In this document: positions 1 to 8,757 of the stretch, one piece after another
Layout: the number at the start of each line of letters is the position of its first letter
How positions within the stretch are numbered: position 1 is the stretch's first letter
Assembly: GCA_964477265.1 (NCBI GenBank)
Contig: CAYZDJ010000008.1
Coordinates: 1 to 64,000, forward strand
Origin: CAIVPM01 sp964477265
GTDB taxonomy: Bacteria; Bacteroidota; Bacteroidia; Chitinophagales; Chitinophagaceae
DNA: 64,000 nt
Direction: 5' to 3'
Program-made: the position numbers and the translations under genes
The notes under the pieces: model-generated
Database searches by the model: none
What the model was told of the DNA's origin: nothing
What the model saw: the letters and a program-made list of their open reading frames with translations, nothing else

Positions 1-126
1 AATTGTGTGAGTTTAAAAGTGGATTGTGTAAAATAATTTTTGAATTGTGTAAGTTTAAAAATGAATTGTGTGAGATAATTTTTGAATTGTATGAATTTAA
101 AAATGGAATGCAGAAGATGAAGAATA
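1..126. repeat. Degenerate 42-bp tandem repeat, about three copies
   Basis: Three head-to-tail units start at 1, 43 and 85, each opening with AATTGTRTRARTTTAAAA. The third unit decays after about 25 bp. Each 42-bp unit is itself two diverged 21-bp halves that share ATTGTGTRA. On the + strand the frame starting at base 3 stays open from the window edge to a TAG at 132-134 and reads as a 14-residue repeat rich in Leu, Cys, Glu, Phe and Lys. It could therefore be the tail of a gene cut by the window edge, or only an intergenic repeat whose length is a multiple of three. Confidence 0.75.
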
Positions 127-162
127 TTGTGTAGATGATGTTTTGAGGTGAAGTTGGTTGCC

Positions 163-351
163 GAATAGCATTACAAATGTTGAAAGGCTGCCTGATTGAA
201 GTGGAAAGCCCACAGCCTTGCACAAAAGTTGAAATTGTTAGAGAAGTTGAAAAGATTACAAAAGTTAAATGTTGTTGCAACTGCTTGTAGCGAGGACTTG
301 AAACGAAAAGCAGGGACTGAAGTTGAGTAAAAGATGAACGATGACAGCCCC
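163..351 (+). repeat. Dispersed intergenic repeat, copy 1
   Basis: This stretch holds, in order, GAATAGCATTACAAA, GAAAGGCTGC, a GAAGTGGAAAGCCCACAGC block (194-215), a TGTAGCGAGGACTTGAAACG block (287-306), and GACAGCCCC. The same blocks appear in the same order in inverted orientation at 33456-33630, with different filler between them. The first 15 bases also match the head of the 96-bp element at 45205. Apart from this and the tandem repeat at 1-126, nothing gene-like is visible in bases 1-423. Confidence 0.7.
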
Positions 352-423
352 AAATGAATAATGTTAAATTTTGAATGTTGAATTTTAAATTGAAAATAAT
401 TTGTGTTATAAAAAATAAAAGAG

Positions 424-1887
424 ATGAAAAAATTTTTAGATGAGAATTTCCTTTTGAGCAATAAAACTGCTGAAATTTTATATCATCAGTATGCGAAGGA
501 TATGCCTATCATTGACTATCACTGCCACTTGCCTCAACAGCAGATTGCAGAGGATAAAAACTTTGAAAACCTTACCCAGATTTGGTTGTATGGCGACCAC
601 TACAAATGGCGTGCAATGAGAACGAATGGTGTGGATGAGAAATTTTGCACTGGCAATGCGAGTGATTGGGAAAAATTTTATGAGTGGGCAAAGACTGTTC
701 CTTACACGTTGAGAAATCCTTTGTATCACTGGACGCACCTGGAATTGCAACGCTATTTTGATGTTCACGAAATATTGAATGAGAAAAGTGCAAAGAGAAT
801 TTATGATGAGTGCAGTGAGAAATTGCGTAGTCCTGAATACAGCGTGAAAAACCTTTTACGCAAGATGAATGTGGCTACTGTTTGCACGACTGACGACCCT
901 ATTGATGACTTGAATTACCATATTCAGTTGAAGAATGAAGGCTTTGAAATACCTATTCTGCCTGCGTTTAGACCTGATAAGGCAATGGATGTAGCGAATG
1001 TTGCAACGTTTAATAGTTATGTAGATAAACTGGAAACTGTGTGTGATGTGAATATAAAATCTTTGAACGATTATTTGACTGCATTGCAAAGTCGCCACGA
1101 ATTTTTTGCTGCCAATGGTTGCAAGGTGAGTGACCACGGTTTGGAAGAAATTTATGCAGAAGATTTTACATTGGCTGAAATTGAAGCAATGTTTGTAAGT
1201 ATTAGAAGTGGCAAAGCTTTGAGCAGTTATGAGCAACTGAAATTTAAGAGTGCAATGCTGCAATGGTTTGCTGAATGGGATTGTGAAAAAGGATGGATTC
1301 AGCAGTATCATTTGGGTGCGTTGAGAAACAATAATAGCAGGATGATGAGGCAGCTTGGTGCTGATACTGGTTGGGATTCTATTGGTGATTTTAGTCAGGG
1401 AAAAGCGTTGGCGAAATTTTTAGATAGATTGGATACGAACAATAAATTGGCGAAGACAATTCTATATAATTTGAATCCTGCTGACAACGAATTGATGGCT
1501 ACAATGATTGGTAATTTTAATGATGGAAGCAGTGCTGGTAAAATTCAGTTTGGCAGTGGCTGGTGGTTTTTGGATCAAAAAGATGGTATGACCAAACAGT
1601 TGAATGCCTTGTCTAATATGGGTTTGGTGAGCAAGATGGTTGGTATGCTGACTGATAGCAGAAGCTTTTTATCTTTCCCAAGACACGAATATTTTAGAAG
1701 ATTATTATGCAACTTGTTTGGTACTGAAATTGAAAATGGTGAATTGCCAAATGATGTGGAGTGGGTTGGTAAAGTGATTCAGGATATTTGCTTTTACAAT
1801 GCAAAAAATTATTTTGGATGGGATGTGGGGAAGCCAACAAGTCACGAAGCTAAGAAAGCAACGTTGGCAAGTAATGGTGTGCATTAA
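424..1887 (+). CDS. uxaC: Glucuronate (uronate) isomerase
   Basis: This is a 487-residue cytosolic enzyme of the amidohydrolase-like UxaC family. The family converts D-glucuronate to D-fructuronate and D-galacturonate to D-tagaturonate, the first step of hexuronate breakdown. The His-x-His metal-binding pair lies at residues 33-35 (DYHCHLP). The FRPDKA segment near residue 182 and the GSGWWF segment near 380 are also typical. Length is close to the usual ~470. The ATG start follows an AT-rich leader. No other uronate genes (uxaB, kdgK, uxuA) lie beside it, so the gene is isolated from its pathway here. A long hairpin follows the stop codon. Confidence 0.93.
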   Translation: MKKFLDENFLLSNKTAEILYHQYAKDMPIIDYHCHLPQQQIAEDKNFENLTQIWLYGDHYKWRAMRTNGVDEKFCTGNASDWEKFYEWAKTVPYTLRNPLYHWTHLELQRYFDVHEILNEKSAKRIYDECSEKLRSPEYSVKNLLRKMNVATVCTTDDPIDDLNYHIQLKNEGFEIPILPAFRPDKAMDVANVATFNSYVDKLETVCDVNIKSLNDYLTALQSRHEFFAANGCKVSDHGLEEIYAEDFTLAEIEAMFVSIRSGKALSSYEQLKFKSAMLQWFAEWDCEKGWIQQYHLGALRNNNSRMMRQLGADTGWDSIGDFSQGKALAKFLDRLDTNNKLAKTILYNLNPADNELMATMIGNFNDGSSAGKIQFGSGWWFLDQKDGMTKQLNALSNMGLVSKMVGMLTDSRSFLSFPRHEYFRRLLCNLFGTEIENGELPNDVEWVGKVIQDICFYNAKNYFGWDVGKPTSHEAKKATLASNGVH

Positions 1888-1899
1888 GATAAAATAAAG

Positions 1900-1948
1900 A
1901 ATATTTGAGTTAATGATTACACCGTTGGTAATCATTAACTCAAATATT
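1900..1948. terminator. Bidirectional hairpin terminator between uxaC and nadE
   Basis: A 20-bp perfect stem (1900-1919 with 1929-1948) lies between the convergent ends of uxaC and nadE and is rich in A and T on both flanks. Its right arm overlaps the last codons of nadE, which stops at 1935. Confidence 0.7.
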
Positions 1949-3617
1949 TTCCAACAATAGGCACTCTCCTACCCACACCAAATGCTTTTGATGATACACG
2001 AATGATTGGGCAAAATTGGTTTCGTTTATATTCATTATTGTTCACCATTTTCAATGTTCTATCTACCAAAGCAGTATCAAAACCTTGTGCTTTTATTTCT
2101 TGTGGCCCTTGTTTTTGCTCAATATATTGATATAAAATTTTATCTAAGATTGCATAATCTGGCAAGCTATCACTATCTTTTTGATTAGGTCTTAACTCAG
2201 CACTTGGTGCTTTGGTAATAATATTTTCAGGAATTATTTCTTTATTGCGATTTATATAATTTGCTAAGGCATATACCTGCATTTTATAGCAATCACCAAG
2301 TACACCAAGTCCACCAGCCATATCTCCATACAAAGTGCCATAGCCAGTTGCCAATTCACTTTTATTGCTTGTATTCAATAGTACATAACCAAACTTATTG
2401 GCAATTGCCATTAACAAATTTCCACGTGTACGGCTTTGAATATTTTCTTCAGCAAGGCTAAAAGGCAAATCATTAAAAGTTGGTTTTAAAGTTTCTAAAA
2501 AGCTTTCATATATATCCTTTATCTTAATAATATCGTAAGGATTATTTAAGTTTTTGCTTAGTTGCACAGCATCATTAACACTATGTTCTGTACTGTAAGG
2601 ACTAGGCATTAAAACTGCTCTTACATTTTCTGCACCCAATGCATCACAAGCAATAGCAAGGGTTACAGCACTATCAATGCCACCACTACTGCCAAGTATT
2701 GCTTTTGTAAAACCCATTTTATTAAAGTAATCTTTAATGCCCAAAACAAGTGCATCATAAATTTCATTAATGTTTAAATTATAATCCAATACGTTTGGAT
2801 TTAATTCTTCATTTGGCAAAGCATCAACAGTTTCTATAATTGATTCAACACAAGTACCATTATCATTAATCGTAACAGATTCTATTGCTTCTGTAAACAT
2901 TGGCAACTGCTTGCATAAATTTCCTTTTGCATCAAACACCAAACTTCCTCCATCAAACACAATTTCTGTTTGGCTACCTACTGCATTACAATACACCAAG
3001 GGCAAGTTATATTTTAAAACATTGGCTTTGCAAATCGCTTTTCTATCTTCATTGTGTGTGTAATCAAAAGGGCTTGCACTAATGTTCAACATCAAGTCTG
3101 GCTTATGTTTCATCAATTCATCCATTGGGCATTTCCTGTACAAAGGGTTATCACCTAAGTTCCATATATCCTCACAAATTGTTATGGCTAATTTCTTTCC
3201 TTTAAACTCAACAATATTCCAATCATAAGCTGGTTCAAAATATCTGTATTCATCAAATACATCATAAGTTGGCAAACAGGTTTTATGCACTTCTGCAACA
3301 ATTTTTTTATTGTATAAAAAGAAAGCAGCATTAAATAAATCCTTGCCTTCTTTAATAGCATTACGTGCAGGTGAGCCAATTAACACCCCTATGTTTTCTG
3401 TGTGTTCTTTTATAGCTTCAACAGCCTGATAACATTTGTTAATGAAATCATCAAACTCCACAAAATCTCGTGCAGGATAACCACACACACACATTTCGCT
3501 GAAAATAATTAAATCGCTTTTATCTGCTTTTGCTATATTAATTGCATCAATTATTTTTTGAGTATTGAATTCAAAGTTTCCTATATGATAGTTTTGTTGT
3601 GCGAGTGTAATCTTCAT
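1935..3617 (-). CDS. nadE: Glutamine-dependent NAD+ synthetase
   Basis: The enzyme makes NAD+ from nicotinic acid adenine dinucleotide, ATP and glutamine. At 560 residues it is the two-domain form. The N-terminal nitrilase-type glutaminase domain shows the catalytic triad Glu41 (FSEM), Lys112 (HKTCLP) and Cys148 (TICEDIW). The C-terminal synthetase domain has the ATP pyrophosphatase loop SGGIDS at 311-316 and a SKSELATGYGTLYGD segment. The start codon is ATG. The gene is convergent with uxaC and shares its terminator. It is divergent from the YARHG genes that follow, with 65 bp between them. Confidence 0.96.
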   Translation of the reverse strand: MKITLAQQNYHIGNFEFNTQKIIDAINIAKADKSDLIIFSEMCVCGYPARDFVEFDDFINKCYQAVEAIKEHTENIGVLIGSPARNAIKEGKDLFNAAFFLYNKKIVAEVHKTCLPTYDVFDEYRYFEPAYDWNIVEFKGKKLAITICEDIWNLGDNPLYRKCPMDELMKHKPDLMLNISASPFDYTHNEDRKAICKANVLKYNLPLVYCNAVGSQTEIVFDGGSLVFDAKGNLCKQLPMFTEAIESVTINDNGTCVESIIETVDALPNEELNPNVLDYNLNINEIYDALVLGIKDYFNKMGFTKAILGSSGGIDSAVTLAIACDALGAENVRAVLMPSPYSTEHSVNDAVQLSKNLNNPYDIIKIKDIYESFLETLKPTFNDLPFSLAEENIQSRTRGNLLMAIANKFGYVLLNTSNKSELATGYGTLYGDMAGGLGVLGDCYKMQVYALANYINRNKEIIPENIITKAPSAELRPNQKDSDSLPDYAILDKILYQYIEQKQGPQEIKAQGFDTALVDRTLKMVNNNEYKRNQFCPIIRVSSKAFGVGRRVPIVGKYLS

Positions 3618-3682
3618 AAAACAAAGATAGAACGATATTCTTTATCATAAAGTCGTTCAAATTCTTTACATATTATTGCTCA

Positions 3683-4807
3683 ATGAAACTCAAACTCGTA
3701 ATATTTTTAAATGTATTGCTGTTTTCACAATTTGCATTTTCCAATGATGGTGCATTTTATGCAAGTTTTGTAAAAGGACGAAACTTAATTCCAATGTTTG
3801 AAACAGATATAAGTGTCAAAAAAGAAATACTGAATATCAAAAGAATTAGTAGTAACAGTGCAGAAATTGATGTGTATTATGAATTTTATAATCCAGTAGA
3901 TGAAAAGGCAATTGACGTAGGTTTTGAAGCACCTTGCCCAGATGGCTCATATTTTAAGAAGAAAGTAAGTAACCATCCACTCATGAAAAATTTTAAAGTG
4001 GTTTTTAATAATAATCAATTACCATATTCTGTTACAGTTGTTAGCGATAAAATTTATTATAAAGATGGAAGGTTTATTGATAAGTCAAAACTTTGGATAA
4101 ATAGTAAAGCAGAAAATGACACTTTAGATTATAAATATGTCTATCATTTTAAAGCAAAGTTTAAGAAAGGTGTAAATGTTTTAAAACATAAATACATAAT
4201 AAAACTATCAAGCTCATTTGATGCATTGTATTCACTTCAATATATTCTCACAGCAGCTACACGTTGGGCTAATAATCAAATTGATGATTTTACATTGAAT
4301 ATTGATATGGGAAATTTTCAGGAATTTATTATACAAAAGGATTTTTTTGAAAACGCAAAAGAATGGAAAGTAAACGGGATAGGAAAAGTTTTAGATAGTT
4401 TTGATACATCTTCAGATTGGTATTATTGGTCAATAAAACCTGCTCTTTTTATGTTGCAAAATGGCAGTGTTACATTCCACAAAACTAATTTTAATCCCAA
4501 GGGAGAAATATTTATTTGCACTGAACTTTATCGTTTTGGGCAAGTTGAGCCTGGCGGAAAAATAGTTGAAGAATTACCTTTTGCTATAGAAAATCTTAGA
4601 GGAATTACTGATACCACTTTGTTTGGTTTTTCAAAAAAAATACTTCGCAATTTGCCTTATGCAAGGCGTGGTTATGTTTTTGCAAATCCTGAACTGAAAG
4701 CATTTTATGAAAAACAAAGATGGTATATGCCAGATATAAATTACGTTGCAACCCCTGCCACACTTACAAAAGAAGAGCAAGAATGGCTTAAAAAATTGGA
4801 TAAGTAA
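3683..4807 (+). CDS. Secreted YARHG-domain protein, paralogue A
   Basis: This protein of 374 residues has unknown function. A signal peptide is clear (residues 1-20, followed by NDGAFY). The body is a probable beta-rich extracellular domain, and the start NDG...LIPMFETDISVKKE resembles DUF4424-type secreted proteins, though that link is weak. The C-terminal ~50 residues (from about 325) match the YARHG domain: YARRGYVF, then NPEL..FY..QRWYMP. A paralogue lies 96 bp downstream. The two are only moderately similar over most of their length, but their YARHG coding segments are almost identical at the DNA level. Confidence 0.75.
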   Translation: MKLKLVIFLNVLLFSQFAFSNDGAFYASFVKGRNLIPMFETDISVKKEILNIKRISSNSAEIDVYYEFYNPVDEKAIDVGFEAPCPDGSYFKKKVSNHPLMKNFKVVFNNNQLPYSVTVVSDKIYYKDGRFIDKSKLWINSKAENDTLDYKYVYHFKAKFKKGVNVLKHKYIIKLSSSFDALYSLQYILTAATRWANNQIDDFTLNIDMGNFQEFIIQKDFFENAKEWKVNGIGKVLDSFDTSSDWYYWSIKPALFMLQNGSVTFHKTNFNPKGEIFICTELYRFGQVEPGGKIVEELPFAIENLRGITDTTLFGFSKKILRNLPYARRGYVFANPELKAFYEKQRWYMPDINYVATPATLTKEEQEWLKKLDK

Positions 4808-4903
4808 TTTTTTATAGTCAAAAAATATAAGCAATATTACAACGAACAAAATGGTTGTTAGCATAGAGCCCAAATCATTCACTTACATAGTATATTATTC
4901 CCA

Positions 4904-6019
4904 ATGAAACATAAACTCAAAACACTTTTTTATTTATTGCTAATAACACAATTTGCGTTGGCTAATGATGGTGCATTTTATGTTAGTGGCAATCATTTAA
5001 TACCCATGTTTGAAACTGATATTAGTGTTAAAAAAGAAATTTTAAATATTAAAAGGATAGATGGAAACAAGGCTGAAATAAATGTCTATTATGAGTTTTA
5101 TAATCCTGCAAAAGACAAAACAATTGATGTGGGATTTGAGGCTGATTGCCCACAAGGTGATGCAGATAAAGGAACTGGAAGTAAATCGAAACACCCCAAT
5201 ATTTATGAATTTGTTGTGATAATGAATAACAACATTTTAAAATATAATGTTGCAATAGTAAATGACAGCATCTATTATAAGGACGGTAGATTTATGGAAA
5301 AATCTATAGCATGGAAATTAAATGAAGATACAAGTGGTGAATCTGACTATAAATATGTGTACCATTTCAAAGCTAAATTTAAACAAGGTTTGAATATAAT
5401 TAAGCATAGCTATATTCTTGATATGTCAAACTCAGTATCTGAATTATATAGGTTGACTTATATATTAACTGCTGCAAAACGCTGGTCTAATAAACAAATT
5501 GATGACTTTACTTTAAATATTGATATGGGTAATTTTCAAGAATTTTTTATATACGATTTGTATAAAACCAGTTGCAAGGATTGGTTAATAAATAGTGTAG
5601 GAAAACATATATGTGATATCATTGCTGAAGAAGAAAATAAACAATATACGAGGGCAATATTTTATATAAAAAAAGGTTCTGTTATACTAAAAAAGACAAA
5701 CTTCAAGCCTGCCGAAGAATTAGTTATCATTTGTGAAAATCATTATCAAAACTTTATCGATGAAGCAATGTCTACAGACAATCAACTTCCATTTAATATC
5801 GAAAATCAGGATATTTTATTCAATCAAAATAAACTTAGAGCAAGCAAGCAAATCCTTCGCAACTTACCTTATGCTCGTCGTGGTTATGTTTTTACAAATC
5901 CTGAACTGAAAGCATTTTATGAAAAACAAAGATGGTATATGCCAGATATAAATTACGTTGCAACCCTTGCCACACTTACAAAAGAAGAGCAAGCATGGCT
6001 TAAAAAACTGGACGAGTAA
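4904..6019 (+). CDS. Secreted YARHG-domain protein, paralogue B
   Basis: This 371-residue tandem duplicate of the preceding gene has the same plan: a signal peptide (about residues 1-20), the NDGAFY start of the mature protein, a diverged extracellular domain and a C-terminal YARHG domain. Conserved blocks shared with paralogue A include FETDISVKKEILNIKRI and KQIDDFTLNIDMGNFQEF. Bases 5879-6007 differ from 4667-4795 at only three of 129 positions, whereas synonymous sites elsewhere are well diverged. A role at the cell surface is inferred from the signal peptide and from where YARHG domains usually occur. Confidence 0.75.
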   Translation: MKHKLKTLFYLLLITQFALANDGAFYVSGNHLIPMFETDISVKKEILNIKRIDGNKAEINVYYEFYNPAKDKTIDVGFEADCPQGDADKGTGSKSKHPNIYEFVVIMNNNILKYNVAIVNDSIYYKDGRFMEKSIAWKLNEDTSGESDYKYVYHFKAKFKQGLNIIKHSYILDMSNSVSELYRLTYILTAAKRWSNKQIDDFTLNIDMGNFQEFFIYDLYKTSCKDWLINSVGKHICDIIAEEENKQYTRAIFYIKKGSVILKKTNFKPAEELVIICENHYQNFIDEAMSTDNQLPFNIENQDILFNQNKLRASKQILRNLPYARRGYVFTNPELKAFYEKQRWYMPDINYVATLATLTKEEQAWLKKLDE

Positions 6020-6182
6020 AAATTTTTTTGGCACCCTAAAAAAATTCTCTACATAATATTGCAACAATTAAAAAGGTCGTTGGTCAAAAAGTCAATGGTC
6101 AATTTTATAGTATAAATTTAGAAAATAGAAACAACGTTAGGTCTTTGCATTCTTTGTTTCGTTGCGTGAAAAAAAATAGTTA

Positions 6183-8717
6183 ATGGCAAAAAATTTATTG
6201 ATAGTGGAGTCGCCTGCAAAGGCAAAAACGATAGAGAAAATTCTTGGGAAAGATTTTTTGGTGAAGAGTTGTTTTGGTCACATTCGTGATTTGGAAAAAG
6301 ATGAAATGGGCATAGACCTAAACAAAAACTATGAGCCACGATATACTGTGAGTGATGATAAGATTAAAGTGGTGAATGAGTTAAAGAAACTTGCAAAATC
6401 TTCTGAAGAAGTTTGGTTAGCATCCGATGAGGACCGTGAAGGAGAAAGCATTAGCTGGCATTTGGCAGAAACTTTGGGGCTTGATGTAAATACTACAAAG
6501 CGTATCGTTTTTCACGAGATTACTGCACCTGCAATTAAGAAAGCTGTTGCCAATCCACGCCTTATAAATATGAATTTGGTGAATGCACAACAGGCAAGGC
6601 GTGTGCTGGATAGATTGGTTGGTTTTGAATTGAGTCCTGTATTATGGAAAAAAGTTAAACCAAGTTTGAGTGCAGGTCGTGTGCAAAGTGTGGCTGTGCG
6701 TTTGATTGTAGAAAGGGAAAGGGAAATCAGTTCATTTGTACCAACAAGCAGCTTCAAAGTTGAGGCATTTTTTACTGCACCAGACATTAATAACAGGACT
6801 GTAACTTTTAAGGCTGATGGTCCATCAAAGCTTAGCAATAAAACTGATGCAGAAAAGTTTTTACAATCTTGCATCAATGCAAATTATAAAGTTGCAAGTG
6901 TAGATGTAAAACCCAGCAAACGTAATCCTGCACCACCTTTTACAACATCTACTTTGCAACAGGAAGCCAGTAGAAAGTTGGGTTATGGTGTAAGCAAAAC
7001 AATGTTGGTGGCACAAAAATTATATGAGGCTGGTTACATCACTTATATGAGAACAGATAGTGTGAATTTGAGTGATACTGCAAGGGCTGATATTCAAAAT
7101 GCCATAGTAAATAATTATGGGGATAAATATTTTAAAGAAAGATTTTACAAGAATAAAAACGAATCAGCACAGGAAGCTCACGAAGCTATTCGTCCAACTT
7201 ATATGAACAATAAAACCATTGCTGATGAAGATGGAAGAAGGTTATATGAGTTGATTTGGCGTAGAACAATTGCAAGCCAAATGAGTGAGGCAGAGTTTGA
7301 AAAAACAATTGCCAAGATTGATATTTCAACAAACAGGGAACAACTTACTGCAACTGGTGAGGTATTAATGTTTGATGGATTCCTAAAGGTTTATCTTGAA
7401 GGAAAAGATGAAGAGGATGATGAAGACAATGCAATGTTGCCACCATTGAAAGTTGCACAGGCATTAGACTTTAAAGAAATGTTTGCCACAGAAAAATTCA
7501 CCAAGCCTGCTGCAAGGTACACAGAAGCAAGCCTTGTAAAAACAATGGAAGAGTTAGGCATTGGTCGCCCATCAACTTATGCACCAACAATTTCTACCAT
7601 TATAAAAAGAACTTATGTTGAGAAGGCAGATAGAGAAGGAAAGCGTAGAGATTATCAAATTTTAAAATTATCGAACAATAATATTTCAGCAAGCATCAAC
7701 AGTGAAAATGTTGGTGCAGAAAAGCAAAAATTATTTCCAACAGATTTAGGAAGTGTGGTTACAGATTTCCTGAAAAATCATTTTACCAAAGTAATGGATT
7801 ACAACTTTACTGCTGCTGTTGAAAATGAATTTGATGATATTGCTGGCGGCAAAATGGAATGGCATAGTATGATTGATGGCTTTTATAAACCATTTCATAA
7901 AACCATTGAAACCACTATGGAAACTGCACAACGTGCAAGTGGTGAACGTGAGTTGGGCAATGACCCAGAAACTGGCAAGAAAATTATTGCACGTATGGGT
8001 CGCTTTGGTGCAATGGTGCAAATGGGCGATACTGAAGGTGAGGAAAAACCAAGATTTGCCACACTTAAAAAAGGTCAAAGTATTGAAACCATTACTCTAA
8101 ATGAAGCATTGGATTTGTTCAAACTTCCAAAAGTTATTGGTGAACATAATGGACAAGAGTTAAGTATTAATATTGGACGTTTTGGTCCTTATGTAAAATA
8201 TGGAGAGCAATTTATTTCTATTCCACGTGGAGAAAATATGGATGATATTGATGTTGCTCGTGCTGTGCAATTGATTGAAGAAAAAAATCAGGCAGATGCA
8301 CCAATTGCAATGTACGAAGGACTTCCAGTAACTAAAGGAAAAGGAAGATTTGGGCCGTTTATTAAATGGAAAGATTTATACATTAATGTTACAAAGGCTT
8401 ACAATTTTGACAATCTTACACAAGCCGACTGTGATGATATGATTGTAAAAAAATTGGATAAAGAAGCTAACAGATATATTCAAAATTGGGAAGCTGAGAA
8501 AATATCTATACAAAACGCAAGATGGGGTGCTATCATTAAATTTGGAAAAGATATATTGAAGATTACTAAAAAACCAGATGGCACAAGATACACGCCTGAA
8601 GAATTACCAACTATTAGTTTAGATGAAGTGAAGCGAATGATATTGGAGCAAAAACCAAAAGCATTTGACAAGCCAGTAAAAAAAGCTGCTGTTAAAAAGG
8701 CAGCTAAAAAGAAATAA
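6183..8717 (+). CDS. topA: DNA topoisomerase I (type IA)
   Basis: This enzyme relaxes negative supercoils by single-strand passage. It has 844 residues. The TOPRIM domain opens with LLIVESPAKAKTIEKIL, and the acidic ASDEDREGE cluster lies near residue 83. The active-site tyrosine is in GYITYMRTDS, near residue 288. Instead of the Cys4 zinc fingers of the E. coli enzyme, the C-terminus carries glycine/aromatic repeats (MGRFGAMVQMG, IGRFGPYVKYG, KGRFGPFIKW). It ends in a Lys/Ala-rich tail that probably binds DNA. ATG start. A strong bidirectional terminator follows. Confidence 0.97.
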   Translation: MAKNLLIVESPAKAKTIEKILGKDFLVKSCFGHIRDLEKDEMGIDLNKNYEPRYTVSDDKIKVVNELKKLAKSSEEVWLASDEDREGESISWHLAETLGLDVNTTKRIVFHEITAPAIKKAVANPRLINMNLVNAQQARRVLDRLVGFELSPVLWKKVKPSLSAGRVQSVAVRLIVEREREISSFVPTSSFKVEAFFTAPDINNRTVTFKADGPSKLSNKTDAEKFLQSCINANYKVASVDVKPSKRNPAPPFTTSTLQQEASRKLGYGVSKTMLVAQKLYEAGYITYMRTDSVNLSDTARADIQNAIVNNYGDKYFKERFYKNKNESAQEAHEAIRPTYMNNKTIADEDGRRLYELIWRRTIASQMSEAEFEKTIAKIDISTNREQLTATGEVLMFDGFLKVYLEGKDEEDDEDNAMLPPLKVAQALDFKEMFATEKFTKPAARYTEASLVKTMEELGIGRPSTYAPTISTIIKRTYVEKADREGKRRDYQILKLSNNNISASINSENVGAEKQKLFPTDLGSVVTDFLKNHFTKVMDYNFTAAVENEFDDIAGGKMEWHSMIDGFYKPFHKTIETTMETAQRASGERELGNDPETGKKIIARMGRFGAMVQMGDTEGEEKPRFATLKKGQSIETITLNEALDLFKLPKVIGEHNGQELSINIGRFGPYVKYGEQFISIPRGENMDDIDVARAVQLIEEKNQADAPIAMYEGLPVTKGKGRFGPFIKWKDLYINVTKAYNFDNLTQADCDDMIVKKLDKEANRYIQNWEAEKISIQNARWGAIIKFGKDILKITKKPDGTRYTPEELPTISLDEVKRMILEQKPKAFDKPVKKAAVKKAAKKK

Positions 8718-8757
8718 TAAAAAAGGATTGTTAGTTATAACAATCCTTTTTTATTAT
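8714..8757. terminator. Bidirectional terminator between topA and the decarboxylase
   Basis: A perfect 20-bp stem (8714-8733 with 8738-8757) with a GTTA loop has A runs on one arm and T runs on the other, so it can end transcription in both directions. It overlaps the stop codons of both convergent genes. Confidence 0.85.

Noticed and set aside
171..461. Open frame of 96 codons on the - strand before and over the uxaC start
   Set aside because: It overlaps uxaC and consists largely of the dispersed repeat (blocks shared with 33456-33630). No start or family support.
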